A stretch of 64,000 nucleotides of DNA from Rhodocyclaceae bacterium (GTDB lineage: Bacteria > Pseudomonadota > Gammaproteobacteria > Burkholderiales > Rhodocyclaceae). Both the position numbers and the translations under genes were made by a program. Within the stretch, counting starts at the first letter, position 1; each line of letters begins with the position of its first letter. Under the pieces are notes generated by a model, which saw nothing but the letters and a program-made list of their open reading frames with translations, was not told where the DNA came from and ran no database searches. Shown here piece by piece: positions 9,442-18,756 of the stretch. The stretch lies in assembly GCA_028869135.1 (NCBI GenBank), contig JAGWTC010000010.1, positions 27,467 through 91,466 on the forward strand, in the 5' to 3' direction.

Positions 9442-9557
9442 GGCCGCAACAATACCAAATCGCTGCCCGCCGCGTCGCGCCAGTCGAGCGGGGCTTCGCA
9501 CGCGGCCAATACCTTTCCCCCCGTTCACGGCAGTTCTCTCCATGTTATGGTTCCCGG

Positions 9558-10283
<726 letters not shown>

Positions 10284-10294
10284 AGGAGTTCTCC

Positions 10295-11152
10295 ATGTCC
10301 GTCTTTCGTTCCGCCATCGCCTCTTTGCGTTTGTCGCTGGCGGCGCTTCTTGCCCTGCTCGCGTGCGGCGTCGTCTCGGCCCAGGCGCCGCTCGGCAATG
10401 TCGCGGCCGACGAAGGCATCGTCACCGCGCAACTCGACGGATACACCATCAGCGGCATCGTCTCGCGTCTGCCCGGCAAGGTATCGTTCAAATACGGCAT
10501 CGTCCTGTTTCCCGGCCACCCCAGTATCATGCGCCTGCGCGAGGAGGACGGCCGCCTGGTCTTCGAGCTGCAGGGCAATACCCTGGTGCGCAGTCGCCGC
10601 CTGCTGCTTGACGAAGATACGCTGGTGCTGACGGTCGATGCGCCCTCGGACGAATGGAGCGTCTTCAGCCACAATTTCCGGCGCGGCTCGCGCTACGGCC
10701 AGGATGTGCGGGCGCTGCTGACGGAGGTCATGAAACGCTATCCGGTGGCCGACTGGACCATGATCGGCCACAGCGAGGGAGCAGTCAGCGCCTACGCTGC
10801 GGCCGTGGCCAACCTTGATCTGACCAGGCACGTGGCGCTGGTCAGCGCGCTCTACCTGCCGACGCGCAACGGTCCCGCGCTGAGCGGGCTGGACTGGCGC
10901 ATGCTGTCGGGCAGGCTGCTCTTCGTGCATCACGAGAGCGACGCATGCCAATACACGCCCTACCTTTCGGCCCGACAATTTGCGGCCGACACCGGCAGCC
11001 CTTTGCTGACGGTACGCGGCGGCAGCGGACAAAGAGGCGATGCCTGCCGCACCTGGAGTGCCCACGGTCTGCCGGGCATGGAGGAAGCGGCGCTCGGTGC
11101 CGTCAAAACCTGGAGCCGCACCGGCACCGTGCCCGCCACTGTCGGCCCCTGA
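10295..11152 (+). CDS. Secreted alpha/beta hydrolase-fold protein
   Basis: 285 residues with a signal peptide (LSLAALLALLACGVVSAQA). The nucleophile elbow is GHSEGA (MIGHSEGAVSAYAAA), a possible acid is in HHESDACQY and the catalytic His may be in TWSAHGLPGMEEA. A separate N-terminal beta segment (GNVAADEGIVTAQLDGYTIS) precedes the core. It may be an esterase or peptidase in the periplasm; the substrate cannot be told from sequence. It is probably co-transcribed with aapP (AAGGAG ribosome site) and is followed 2 bases later by the GIY-YIG gene. Confidence 0.65.
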   Translation: MSVFRSAIASLRLSLAALLALLACGVVSAQAPLGNVAADEGIVTAQLDGYTISGIVSRLPGKVSFKYGIVLFPGHPSIMRLREEDGRLVFELQGNTLVRSRRLLLDEDTLVLTVDAPSDEWSVFSHNFRRGSRYGQDVRALLTEVMKRYPVADWTMIGHSEGAVSAYAAAVANLDLTRHVALVSALYLPTRNGPALSGLDWRMLSGRLLFVHHESDACQYTPYLSARQFAADTGSPLLTVRGGSGQRGDACRTWSAHGLPGMEEAALGAVKTWSRTGTVPATVGP

Positions 11153-11154
11153 GC

Positions 11155-11409
11155 ATGGGCGTCTGGTATCTGTATCTGATCGAATGCGACGATGGCTCGC
11201 TGTACGCCGGCATCACCACCGATGTGGCACGCCGCTACGCGCAGCACGTCGCCGGCAAGGGCGCGCGTTACACGCGTATGCGCAAGCCGGTCAGGCTGGT
11301 GGGATTTCGCGAGTGCGCGTCGCGCTCCGCCGCCCTCAAGGATGAAATCGCGCTGAAGAAGCTGCCCCGGCCCGAGAAGCTTATCGCCATTCAGACGAAG
11401 CGCTACTGA
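11155..11409 (+). CDS. GIY-YIG domain protein, UPF0213/YhbQ type
   Basis: 84 residues from the ATG at 11155, two bases after the hydrolase stop. The GIY-YIG core is seen as WYLYLIECDDGSLYAGITTD, followed by the conserved arginine helix (VARRYAQH) and GKGARYTR. The C-terminal Glu in ALKDEIALKKL completes the nuclease signature. Stand-alone members of this size are common and mostly uncharacterised; a DNA-processing role is inference. Its last 7 bases overlap the end of the convergent FliL-like gene. Confidence 0.85.
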   Translation: MGVWYLYLIECDDGSLYAGITTDVARRYAQHVAGKGARYTRMRKPVRLVGFRECASRSAALKDEIALKKLPRPEKLIAIQTKRY

Positions 11410-11807
11410 ACCAGCCAGTTGTCGAAAATCACGTCCTTGACGTATTTGCCGCGCAAGGCCTTGTTGAACAAATCGGTCGTCTCGCCGGAAAAGACCTTCA
11501 TGAACTGCGGGCTGGTGGCCTCGCCGGGTTCGCGCCCGATGATGTACTTGATCAGTTCGTGCCGCAACAACGGGATCCACGCCTTGACCACATCGGTGTC
11601 GGCCGGATCGGCCAGCTTGAGGATGGGCTTGATCTGCAGGTAGTGATCGCCTTTGAGATTGATCACCAGCGCTTCCAGTGGCAACGAGCCGGGGCTGCCG
11701 CCGCCCCCTCCACCGTGGCCACCGCCCTCGCTGGCACTGACTGCGCCGGCGCAGAGCGTCAACGTCGCAAGGCCGATCCAGATCAGCAGGGGCTTGAAGG
11801 TTTTCAT
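11403..11807 (-). CDS. Orphan FliL-like membrane protein
   Basis: 134 residues: one N-terminal membrane helix (LLIWIGLATLTLCAGAVSAS), a glycine-rich linker (GGGHGGGGGG) and a C-terminal domain with FliL-family features (LEALVINLKGDHYLQIKPIL, RHELIKYIIG, ending VKDVIFDNWLVQ). FliL surrounds flagellar stators, but no flagellar gene is nearby. The ATG at 11807 has TCAGGA at good spacing; the upstream ATG at 11825 does not. It follows the thiolase gene on the same strand. It may be a solitary paralogue working on another stator-like complex. Confidence 0.7.
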   Translation of the reverse strand: MKTFKPLLIWIGLATLTLCAGAVSASEGGGHGGGGGGSPGSLPLEALVINLKGDHYLQIKPILKLADPADTDVVKAWIPLLRHELIKYIIGREPGEATSPQFMKVFSGETTDLFNKALRGKYVKDVIFDNWLVQ

Positions 11808-11836
11808 CCGCGTATATCCTGACATGGCCTGATCTT

Positions 11837-13021
11837 TCAGAGGCGTTCGAAAATCGCAGAAATCCCCTGCCCGCCGCCAATGCACATGGTGACGAGGCCG
11901 TAGCGCTTCTGCACGCGCTGCAACTCATGCAGGCACTTCACTGTCAGCACGGTGCCTGTGGCAGCCAGCGCATGGCCGAGCGCAATGGCGCCACCGTGGA
12001 CATTGACCTTGGCCGGGTCGAGATCGAGCCCCTGGTTCACGCAGATGGCCTGCACGGCGAAGGCTTCGTTGGATTCGACAATATCCAGATCGCCGGCCTT
12101 GAGGCCCGCGCGTTGCAGCGCGACCTGCGTCGCCGGAATGGGGCCGGTGCCCATGAGGCCGGGGTCGACGCCGGCCACGCCATAGGAAACGAGGCGGGCC
12201 AGAGGCTTCAAGCCGGCGCGCAGTGCGGCGCCGGCTTCCATCAACACCACGGCGGCGGCGGCGTCGTTCAGGCCGGAAGCATTGCCCGCCGTGACGGTGC
12301 CGTCCTTCTTGAACGCCGGCCTCAACTTCGACAGCCCCTCCAGGGTGCTGTCGCGTTTGGGATATTCGTCGGTATCGAAAAAACCGCCGCCCTTCTTCGC
12401 ATTGATCTCAACCGGGACGATCTGCGCCTTGAAGTAGCCGGCGTCGATGGCAGCCGCGGCGCGGCGCTGGCTTTCCAGCGCAAAGGCGTCCTGAGCTTCA
12501 CGGCCGATGTGCCAGCGCTCGGCGATATTCTCGGCGGTGATGCCCATGTGGTTGGGACTGAAGGGATCGGTCAGCGCGCCCACCATCATGTCGATGAGCG
12601 TGGCATTCCCCATGCGTGCGCCGAAGCGCGCCGCCGGCATGATGTAGGCGGCGCGGCTCATGCTCTCGACGCCGCAGCCGACGGCAGCCTCGGTTTCGCC
12701 GAGCTGGATGGCGTTGGCGGCGGTAACGATGGACTGCAGGCCGGAGCCGCAGAGGCGGTTGAGGGTCAGCGCGCAGGACTCCTGCGGCAGGCCTGCATCG
12801 AGGGCAACGGCACGCGAGACGTACATGTCGCGCGGCTCGCCGTGAATGACATTGCCGCAGACCAGATGGCCGATGCGCCCGGCCTCCACGCCGGCGCGCG
12901 CGATGGCCTCGCGCACCACGATGGCGCCCATCTGCGAGGGAGAAAAATCCTTGAGGGAGCCGCCATAGCTGCCGATGGCAGTACGCACTGCGCTGACGAC
13001 AACGACTTCGGGCTTGCTCAT
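11837..13021 (-). CDS. Acetyl-CoA acetyltransferase (thiolase)
   Basis: 394 residues, full length for a biosynthetic/degradative thiolase. The acyl-accepting Cys is in NRLCGSGLQS near residue 89, the Asn/Glu motif is NEAFA and the second Cys is in CIGGGQG near the C-terminus. The third active-site motif reads GGAIALGHALAATGTV instead of the usual GHPxGASG; the His is kept but Pro, Gly and Ser are replaced. It joins two acetyl-CoA units or cleaves acetoacetyl-CoA; whether it serves polyhydroxybutyrate or fatty-acid metabolism is unclear because no partner gene is adjacent. Confidence 0.9.
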   Translation of the reverse strand: MSKPEVVVVSAVRTAIGSYGGSLKDFSPSQMGAIVVREAIARAGVEAGRIGHLVCGNVIHGEPRDMYVSRAVALDAGLPQESCALTLNRLCGSGLQSIVTAANAIQLGETEAAVGCGVESMSRAAYIMPAARFGARMGNATLIDMMVGALTDPFSPNHMGITAENIAERWHIGREAQDAFALESQRRAAAAIDAGYFKAQIVPVEINAKKGGGFFDTDEYPKRDSTLEGLSKLRPAFKKDGTVTAGNASGLNDAAAAVVLMEAGAALRAGLKPLARLVSYGVAGVDPGLMGTGPIPATQVALQRAGLKAGDLDIVESNEAFAVQAICVNQGLDLDPAKVNVHGGAIALGHALAATGTVLTVKCLHELQRVQKRYGLVTMCIGGGQGISAIFERL

Positions 13022-13120
13022 CTCGGTCTCCCCTCCGCTATGCTTGCCGGGGCATTCTACCGGAGAGACCGGCGGGACGTGAAACGTCCGGGAGGCGTAG
13101 CGAACGGCGTCAGCGTACCG

Positions 13121-14059
13121 CTAGCCGCCGACCAGACTGCCCAGCCACAGCAGCGTGACGACCAGCAGCCCCAGCACCAGCGTGCGCCAGACCAGACCGA
13201 TGGTGCTCTGCAAAAAATCCGCGTCGGCCTCGTCACCGAGGCCCAGTTCGGGCCGGTCGCCAAGATCGCCGGCATCGTCATGCAGCGGCAGGCCCAGACG
13301 CACGCCGAGCGCGCCGGCGCCGCTTGCCAGCAGGATGCCGTAAGCGTCGGCCGTCCAGGCGCTGGCCTGGCTGCGCCAGCAATAGATGGCGTCCTCGAAA
13401 TCACCGACGATGGCGAAACCCACCGCCGAGCAGCGCACCGGCGCCCAGTCCAGCACCGCGTAGGCCTTGCGCGCAAAACGGCCGAACTCGCCGAACTCGG
13501 CGTCGTGTTCGACCACGCCGCGGCCGCCCCACTGGATATTGAAGAACAGGGCCAGCCGATACAGCAGCGCGCCAGCGGGGCCGAGCAGCACGAACCAGAA
13601 CATCGGCGCGAACACATGACGATGCGAAGCCACCAGCGCCTCCTCGATGGCAAGCCGCGCGACCTCGTTGCTGCTGAGGCGGTCGCCGGAACGACTGCGC
13701 CATTCGGCCAGCAACTGGCGCGCGCGCGCAATGTCGTTGTCGCGCAGGGCGAGGTGGATGTCGGTGAAGAAATGGCTGGAGTGACGGAAACCCAGCGTCA
13801 GATAAAGCACGCCGACGCAGAGCACAAAGGCGAGGATGGGCTGAAACATCCAGAGCAGGGCTTGCAGGATCAGCATCAGCACCACCGGCACGATCACGGC
13901 AATGATCCATGCCACCATGCCGTGACGCTGCTGGCCGTCGTTGAACTGGCGCTCGAACAGCAGCGCATAGCGTGCCAGCGGGCTCAGCACGAACTTGCGC
14001 TCGTCGAGCGGGCGGACCTGTTCGATCAGCAATGTCAGGATGATGGAAAACAGCGTCAT
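13121..14059 (-). CDS. CobD/CbiB-AmpE family membrane protein
   Basis: 312 residues with four to five membrane segments (FSIILTLLIEQVRPL at the start; VAWIIAVIVPVVLMLILQALLWM; the last one near the C-terminus). The RPLDERKF and FNIQWGGRGVVEHDAEFG regions fit the CobD/CbiB-like family common in betaproteobacteria. True CbiB makes adenosylcobinamide phosphate, but no cobalamin gene is nearby, so an AmpE-like or unknown inner-membrane role is equally possible. It is monocistronic between the thiolase and Nudix genes. Confidence 0.7.
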   Translation of the reverse strand: MTLFSIILTLLIEQVRPLDERKFVLSPLARYALLFERQFNDGQQRHGMVAWIIAVIVPVVLMLILQALLWMFQPILAFVLCVGVLYLTLGFRHSSHFFTDIHLALRDNDIARARQLLAEWRSRSGDRLSSNEVARLAIEEALVASHRHVFAPMFWFVLLGPAGALLYRLALFFNIQWGGRGVVEHDAEFGEFGRFARKAYAVLDWAPVRCSAVGFAIVGDFEDAIYCWRSQASAWTADAYGILLASGAGALGVRLGLPLHDDAGDLGDRPELGLGDEADADFLQSTIGLVWRTLVLGLLVVTLLWLGSLVGG

Positions 14060-14166
14060 GGTGCGGCGGCATCAGGGTTGATGGGTACAACGATAGCACA
14101 GGGGAAAAGGCCGCCTAAACGCCGAATAGACCTTTCGGGCTCAGCCTCATTGGCTGTTCGCGCACC

Positions 14167-14817
14167 TTACCCCCCGATCTCCGCCGTCGGCCCGAACAGG
14201 TAATGATGCAGGCTGACCAGCATGCCGGCGGTGGCGCCCCAGATGTAATAGCCGCCCCAGGTCATGGCCCAGAATTCGCGCAACTTGCCGCGCGCCTCGA
14301 CGCGATGGCGCTGATGATTGTCGCGGTCGAAGAGGAAGGACGCAGGCGGCTCGAACACGTCGGCGACTTCGAAATCGTCGAGCTTGAGATTGAGTGGCGG
14401 ATGGATCAGCGCGACCACAGGCACGACATGGAAGCCGGTGCCGGTGTCGTAATCGGGCAAGGTGCCGAGCACCTCGATCTGGCGCGGCTCCAGGCCGACC
14501 TCTTCGTTGGCCTCGCGAATCGCGGTCTGGATCGGGCCACCGTCCTCGGGCTCGCAACGGCCGCCGGGGAAGCTGACCTGGCCGGCATGGTCCTTGAGAT
14601 GAGCAGTGCGCTTGGTCAGCAGCACGGTCATGCCGGTCGGACGCAACACCAGCGGAATCAACACCGCCGCCGGACGCAAGGCCGCCACGGGCATGGTCTG
14701 CAGGTGCAGATGCTGAACTTGTCTGGCGTGCTCGTTCGAGCCGACGGAAAAGCGCTCACGCAGCCATTCGGGGCTGATGGCATCGAGACGAGGCGGGCGA
14801 TACAATTCGGAGGACAT
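14167..14817 (-). CDS. CoA pyrophosphatase, NudL-like Nudix hydrolase
   Basis: 216 residues from the ATG at 14817. The NudL/PCD1-specific stretch LLTKRTAHLKDHAGQVSFPGG runs directly into the Nudix box (GGRCEPEDGGPIQTAIREANEEVGLE). These enzymes hydrolyse CoA and derivatives to phosphopantetheine and 3',5'-ADP. An upstream in-frame ATG at 14850 would lie inside the divergent gene's translation start, so the shorter form MSSELYRPP is preferred. Only 31 bases separate it from the divergent amidotransferase gene. Confidence 0.85.
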   Translation of the reverse strand: MSSELYRPPRLDAISPEWLRERFSVGSNEHARQVQHLHLQTMPVAALRPAAVLIPLVLRPTGMTVLLTKRTAHLKDHAGQVSFPGGRCEPEDGGPIQTAIREANEEVGLEPRQIEVLGTLPDYDTGTGFHVVPVVALIHPPLNLKLDDFEVADVFEPPASFLFDRDNHQRHRVEARGKLREFWAMTWGGYYIWGATAGMLVSLHHYLFGPTAEIGG

Positions 14818-14848
14818 TTCTTCAAACCCAGATGCACGCAGGATGACC

Positions 14849-15544
14849 ATGAAACCCGTTGCGATTTTCCGTCACAGTCCCGGCGAAGGTCCGGGTTATT
14901 TTGCCACATTCCTCGAACGTAACTCGATCCCGTGGGTGCTGTTCCGCATCGACGAAGGCGAAGCACCGCCCGCATCGCCGGACGCATTCAGCGGCCTCTG
15001 CTTCATGGGCGGCCATATGAGCGTCAACGACGACCTGCCCTGGATTCCGCCGGTGCTCGACCTGATTCGCGATGCGGTCGCAAAGGACGTTCCGGTGCTC
15101 GGCCACTGCCTCGGCGGGCAACTGATGGCCAGGGCGCTGGGCGGCGCGGTGTCGCGCAATCCGGTCAAGGAGATCGGCTGGGGCACGGTGCGCGTGCTCG
15201 ACAGGGGTTGGCTGCCCGACACGCCCGACTTCCTCTCCTACCATTGGCACGGCGAGACATTCTCGATTCCCGACGGCGCCCGTCGCGTCATGGAAAGCGA
15301 ATACTGCGGCAACCAGGCCTTCGCGCTCGGCCCGCATCTCGGCCTGCAATGCCACGTGGAAATGACCGAGGACATGATCAGGCACTGGAGCAGCGGCGGC
15401 GCCCGCGAAATCGAACGTGCCGGCGACATTCCCTCTGTGCAGAAGGGGCCGCAGCAGCTTGAGGATGTTGAGCACAAGCTCGACGAACTGCATGCGGTCG
15501 CCGACAAGCTGTACAGCAGGTGGATAGCGAACCTGAAACGCTGA
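14849..15544 (+). CDS. Type 1 glutamine amidotransferase-like protein
   Basis: 231 residues from the ATG at 14849, preceded by GCAGGATGACC as ribosome site. The catalytic Cys is in GHCLGGQLMARALGG and the His/Glu pair in LQCHVEMTED, so the class I triad is complete. No synthetase domain or partner gene is adjacent, so it is a stand-alone GATase of the GuaA-like group, which often act as glutaminases or gamma-glutamyl hydrolases (PuuD-like); substrate unknown. A strong terminator follows. Confidence 0.82.
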   Translation: MKPVAIFRHSPGEGPGYFATFLERNSIPWVLFRIDEGEAPPASPDAFSGLCFMGGHMSVNDDLPWIPPVLDLIRDAVAKDVPVLGHCLGGQLMARALGGAVSRNPVKEIGWGTVRVLDRGWLPDTPDFLSYHWHGETFSIPDGARRVMESEYCGNQAFALGPHLGLQCHVEMTEDMIRHWSSGGAREIERAGDIPSVQKGPQQLEDVEHKLDELHAVADKLYSRWIANLKR

Positions 15545-15559
15545 GATCTCCTGCCCAAC

Positions 15560-15590
15560 AAAAAGCCACCGCATGCGGTGGCTTTTTTTG
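15560..15590. terminator. Bidirectional rho-independent terminator
   Basis: The perfect 18-base palindrome GCCACCGCATGCGGTGGC is flanked by A runs on the left and T runs on the right, so it can terminate both the amidotransferase gene (+) and yajQ (-). Confidence 0.92.
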
Positions 15591-15603
15591 TGCCTGGACC
15601 GAA

Positions 15604-16098
15604 TCAGTCGCGGAAGTTGCCGTACTTGATCGGGAAGTCGGTGATGCTCTTCTTGATGAAGGCAATCGTCTCCTGCAGATCGTCGCGCTTGGCGCCCTGC
15701 ACGCGCACGGCGTCGCCCTGGATCGAGGCCTGCACCTTGAGCTTGGAATCCTTGATCAGCTTGACGATCTTCTTGGCCAGCTCGGTCTCGATGCCGTCCT
15801 TGATCTTCAGCACCTGCTTGGCCTTGTTGCCCGAGACGGACTCGACCTTCTGGTGATCGAGGCGCTTGGTGCTCTCGGCTTCCTTCTTCTCCATTGCGGG
15901 GAAGAGGATTTCCTTGATCTGGTCGAGCTGGAAATCGGAGTCGCCCCACAGCGTGATGAGCTTGTCCTTCTCGTTCAGCTCGATCTTGGCCGAAGTGCCC
16001 TTGAAATCGTAGCGGTTGTCGATCTGGCGACCCGCCACATCGACGGCATTCTTGATGCCGACCATATCGGCTTCGGAAGTGAAATCAAACGACGGCAT
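15604..16098 (-). CDS. yajQ: YajQ family nucleotide-binding protein
   Basis: 164 residues, full length. Starts MPSFDFTSEADMVGIKNAVD and carries the YajQ features RYDFKGTSAKIEL, KDGIETELAKKIVKLIK, QGDAVRVQGAKRDDLQ. Family members are cytoplasmic; the Xanthomonas homologue binds cyclic di-GMP and works with a LysR-type regulator. This may link to the GGDEF-EAL protein at the right of the window, though only by pathway. It is downstream of ppnP with a 21-base gap, probably one transcript. Confidence 0.95.
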   Translation of the reverse strand: MPSFDFTSEADMVGIKNAVDVAGRQIDNRYDFKGTSAKIELNEKDKLITLWGDSDFQLDQIKEILFPAMEKKEAESTKRLDHQKVESVSGNKAKQVLKIKDGIETELAKKIVKLIKDSKLKVQASIQGDAVRVQGAKRDDLQETIAFIKKSITDFPIKYGNFRD

Positions 16099-16119
16099 AA
16101 GCGGGCTCCGGAAAAACGA

Positions 16120-16431
16120 TTAACCGAAATGGCAGACGTAGTGATAGGGCTCGTCGCAGGCGATCTCGAACGACGAGTTGCCCGGCACGTTGAAGGACTC
16201 GCCGGCGCCGTAGGTCTTCCACTCAGCTTCACCCGCCAGCTTGACGCGGCAGGAGCCGGCCACACCTTCCATGATTTCCGGTACGCCGGTGTTGAAAGTC
16301 AGCGTTGCCGGCAGAATCACGCCGACGCTCTTCCTGGTGCCGTCGGCAAACTGCACGGTGTGGCTGACGCACTTGCCGTCGAAGTAGACGTTGGCCGCCT
16401 TGACGACGCTGACATTGTCGAACTGGGACAT
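16120..16431 (-). CDS. ppnP: Pyrimidine/purine nucleoside phosphorylase
   Basis: 103 residues of the PpnP (YaiE, DUF1255) family: a small cupin that phosphorolyses several nucleosides to base and ribose-1-phosphate. Family signatures: [50 protein letters not shown], ending YHYVCHFG. Length is normal. It forms a small unit with yajQ. Confidence 0.93.
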   Translation of the reverse strand: MSQFDNVSVVKAANVYFDGKCVSHTVQFADGTRKSVGVILPATLTFNTGVPEIMEGVAGSCRVKLAGEAEWKTYGAGESFNVPGNSSFEIACDEPYHYVCHFG

Positions 16432-16480
16432 CTCTGTTTTCCTTAAATGCTTGCCGCATCGCGGCAGAAATCAAAACGAC

Positions 16481-16520
16481 GCTGCCAAGGCAGCGGGGTC
16501 GGCCCCCGGCAAGGGCCGAC
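16481..16520 (-). terminator. Paired hairpins after argG
   Basis: GTCGGCCC/GGGCCGAC (16,498-16,520) lies immediately after the argG stop, followed on the minus strand by GCTGCC-TT-GGCAGC. A third small hairpin (TGCCGC/GCGGCA) is near 16,452. No long T run, so termination strength is uncertain. Confidence 0.55.
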
Positions 16521-16524
16521 GGAT

Positions 16525-17760
16525 TCAGTCCTTGCTTCTCTTGACCTTCGCGTTGGCGGCGATACGCATGCGCAGCGCGTTCAGCTTGATGAAGCCGCCC
16601 GCATCCTTCTGGTCGTAGGCGCCGGCATCGTCCTCGAACGTGGCGATGGTCGAATCGAACAGCGAGTCGCTCTTGGAGTCGCGGCTGACGACGATGACGT
16701 TGCCCTTGTAGAGCTTGAGACGGACGGTGCCGTTCACGGTCTGCTGGGTGTGGTCGATCAGGGTCTGCAGCGCGACGCGCTCCGGCGCCCACCAGTAGCC
16801 GTTGTAGATCAGGCTGGCGTAGCGCGGCATCAGGTCGTCCTTGAGGTGGGCGACTTCGCGGTCCAGGGTGATGGATTCGATGGCGCGGTGGGCGCGCAGC
16901 AGAATCGTGCCGCCCGGGGTTTCGTAGCAGCCGCGCGACTTCATGCCGACATAGCGGTTCTCGACCAGGTCGAGACGGCCGATGCCGTGCTTGCCGCCGA
17001 GCTGGTTCAGCGTCGCCAGCAATTCGTGCGCGGCCATCTTCTTGCCGTTGATGGCGACCAGGTCGCCCTTGGCGAACTCGAGGTCGATGTACTCGGCCTG
17101 ATCCGGCGCCTTCTCGGGCGACACGGTCCAGCGCCACATGTCCTCTTCGGCCTCGGCCGACGGATCTTCGAGGTGGCGGCCTTCGTAGCTGATGTGCAGC
17201 AGATTGGCGTCCATCGAATAGGGCGAACCGCCCTGCTTGTGCTTCATCTCGACCGGAATGCCGTTCTTCTCGGCATAGGCCAGCAGCTTTTCGCGAGAGA
17301 GCAGGTCCCATTCGCGCCACGGGGCGATGACCTTGACGTTGGGCTTCAAGGCATAGGCGCCGAGCTCGAAGCGAACCTGATCGTTGCCCTTGCCGGTGGC
17401 GCCGTGCGAGATGGCATCCGCGCCGGTCTGGTTGGCGATCTCGATCAGGCGCTTGGCGATCAGCGGACGGGCGATCGAGGTGCCGAGCAGATACTCGCCT
17501 TCGTAGATGGTGTTGGCGCGGAACATGGGGAAGACGAAGTCGCGCACGAACTCTTCGCGCACGTCGTCGATGAAGATGTTTTCCGGCTTGATGCCGAACT
17601 TCAGCGCCTTGGTGCGCGCCGGCTCAAGCTCTTCGCCCTGGCCGAGGTCGGCGGTGAAGGTCACCACCTCGCACTGGTAGGTGTCCTGCAGCCACTTCAA
17701 GATCACAGAAGTATCCAGACCGCCGGAGTAGGCCAGCACCACCTTTTTTACATCGCTCAT
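16525..17760 (-). CDS. argG: Argininosuccinate synthase
   Basis: ATP-dependent ligation of citrulline and aspartate, the penultimate step of arginine synthesis; 411 residues. The P-loop-like [15 protein letters not shown] is at the N-terminus, then [28 protein letters not shown] and [19 protein letters not shown]. The protein ends KVKRSKD. It follows argF on the same strand after a 68-base gap that holds a hairpin repeat. Confidence 0.97.
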   Translation of the reverse strand: MSDVKKVVLAYSGGLDTSVILKWLQDTYQCEVVTFTADLGQGEELEPARTKALKFGIKPENIFIDDVREEFVRDFVFPMFRANTIYEGEYLLGTSIARPLIAKRLIEIANQTGADAISHGATGKGNDQVRFELGAYALKPNVKVIAPWREWDLLSREKLLAYAEKNGIPVEMKHKQGGSPYSMDANLLHISYEGRHLEDPSAEAEEDMWRWTVSPEKAPDQAEYIDLEFAKGDLVAINGKKMAAHELLATLNQLGGKHGIGRLDLVENRYVGMKSRGCYETPGGTILLRAHRAIESITLDREVAHLKDDLMPRYASLIYNGYWWAPERVALQTLIDHTQQTVNGTVRLKLYKGNVIVVSRDSKSDSLFDSTIATFEDDAGAYDQKDAGGFIKLNALRMRIAANAKVKRSKD

Positions 17761-17792
17761 TACTGTCTTCTTTCAATAATCATTATTCAATT

Positions 17793-17818
17793 ATCTCCCC
17801 TCTCCCTTGAGGGGAGAT
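17793..17818. repeat. Palindromic repeat between argF and argG
   Basis: ATCTCCCCT and AGGGGAGAT form a 9-bp stem around TCCCTTG-like loop sequence. It resembles the C/G-run hairpins at 8,353 and 54,663 and may be a member of the same dispersed family. Between argF and argG it could tune read-through. Confidence 0.5.
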
Positions 17819-17828
17819 GGGCTCAACC

Positions 17829-18755
17829 TTATTCGACGCTGATATGCCCCAGCAGCAAAAACTCCATCAATGCTTTTTGCGTGTGCAGCCTGTTTTCCGC
17901 CTCGTCCCAGACCACGGACTGCGGGCCGTCAATGACGTCGGCGGCAACTTCCTCGCCGCGGTGTGCAGGCAGGCAGTGCATGAACACGGCGTCTTTTGCG
18001 GCAACCTTCATCATGTCGGCATCGACCTGCCAGTCGGCGAAGTCGCGGCGGCGTTCCTCGTTCTCGGCCTCAAAGCCCATCGAGGTCCACACGTCGGTGG
18101 TGACCAGATCGGCGCCCTTGGCGGCCTCCATCGGATCGGCGAACTCTTCGTAGTTATCGGTGCCGTAGAGGCCGGCGCGCTCGGGCTCGACTTCGTAGCC
18201 GGGCGGCGTGGACACATGCACATTGAAGCCGAAGATTTCGGCGGCCTGCAGCCAGGTGTTGCAGACGTTGTTCGAGTCGCCGATCCAGGCCACGGTCTTG
18301 CCTTCGATCGAGCCGCGATGCTCGATGAAGGTGTAGATGTCGGCGAGGATCTGGCAGGGATGATATTCGTTGGTCAGGCCGTTGATCACCGGCACGCGGG
18401 AGTTGGCGGCGAAGCGCTCGATGATGCTTTGCTCGAAAGTGCGGATCATGACGATGTCGCTCATGCGCGAAATCACCTGGGCCGCATCTTCGACCGGCTC
18501 GCCGCGACCGAGTTGCGAGTCACGGGTGTTCAGGTAGATCGCCGCGCCGCCGAGCTGATGCATGCCGGCCTCAAAGGACAGGCGCGTACGCGTACTGGCC
18601 TTTTCGAAGATCATCACCAGGGTGCGATCTTCAAGCGGCCAGTACTTGCTGTAGGACTTGAACTGATCCTTGATCCAGCGCGTGCGCGCAAAAACGTAAT
18701 CCAGCTCCAGACGGCTCAGGTCCTTGAGTTGCAGGAAATGTCTTGGGGCGGCCAT
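17829..18755 (-). CDS. argF: Ornithine carbamoyltransferase
   Basis: Makes citrulline from ornithine and carbamoyl phosphate; 308 residues. Carbamoyl-phosphate motif STRTRLSFE, ornithine-site HPCQ, catalytic HCLPAHRGEE. One base separates it from argD upstream, so they are translationally close. A complete anabolic set of argD, argF and argG is present here on one strand. Confidence 0.97.
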   Translation of the reverse strand: MAAPRHFLQLKDLSRLELDYVFARTRWIKDQFKSYSKYWPLEDRTLVMIFEKASTRTRLSFEAGMHQLGGAAIYLNTRDSQLGRGEPVEDAAQVISRMSDIVMIRTFEQSIIERFAANSRVPVINGLTNEYHPCQILADIYTFIEHRGSIEGKTVAWIGDSNNVCNTWLQAAEIFGFNVHVSTPPGYEVEPERAGLYGTDNYEEFADPMEAAKGADLVTTDVWTSMGFEAENEERRRDFADWQVDADMMKVAAKDAVFMHCLPAHRGEEVAADVIDGPQSVVWDEAENRLHTQKALMEFLLLGHISVE

Positions 18756-18756
18756 C

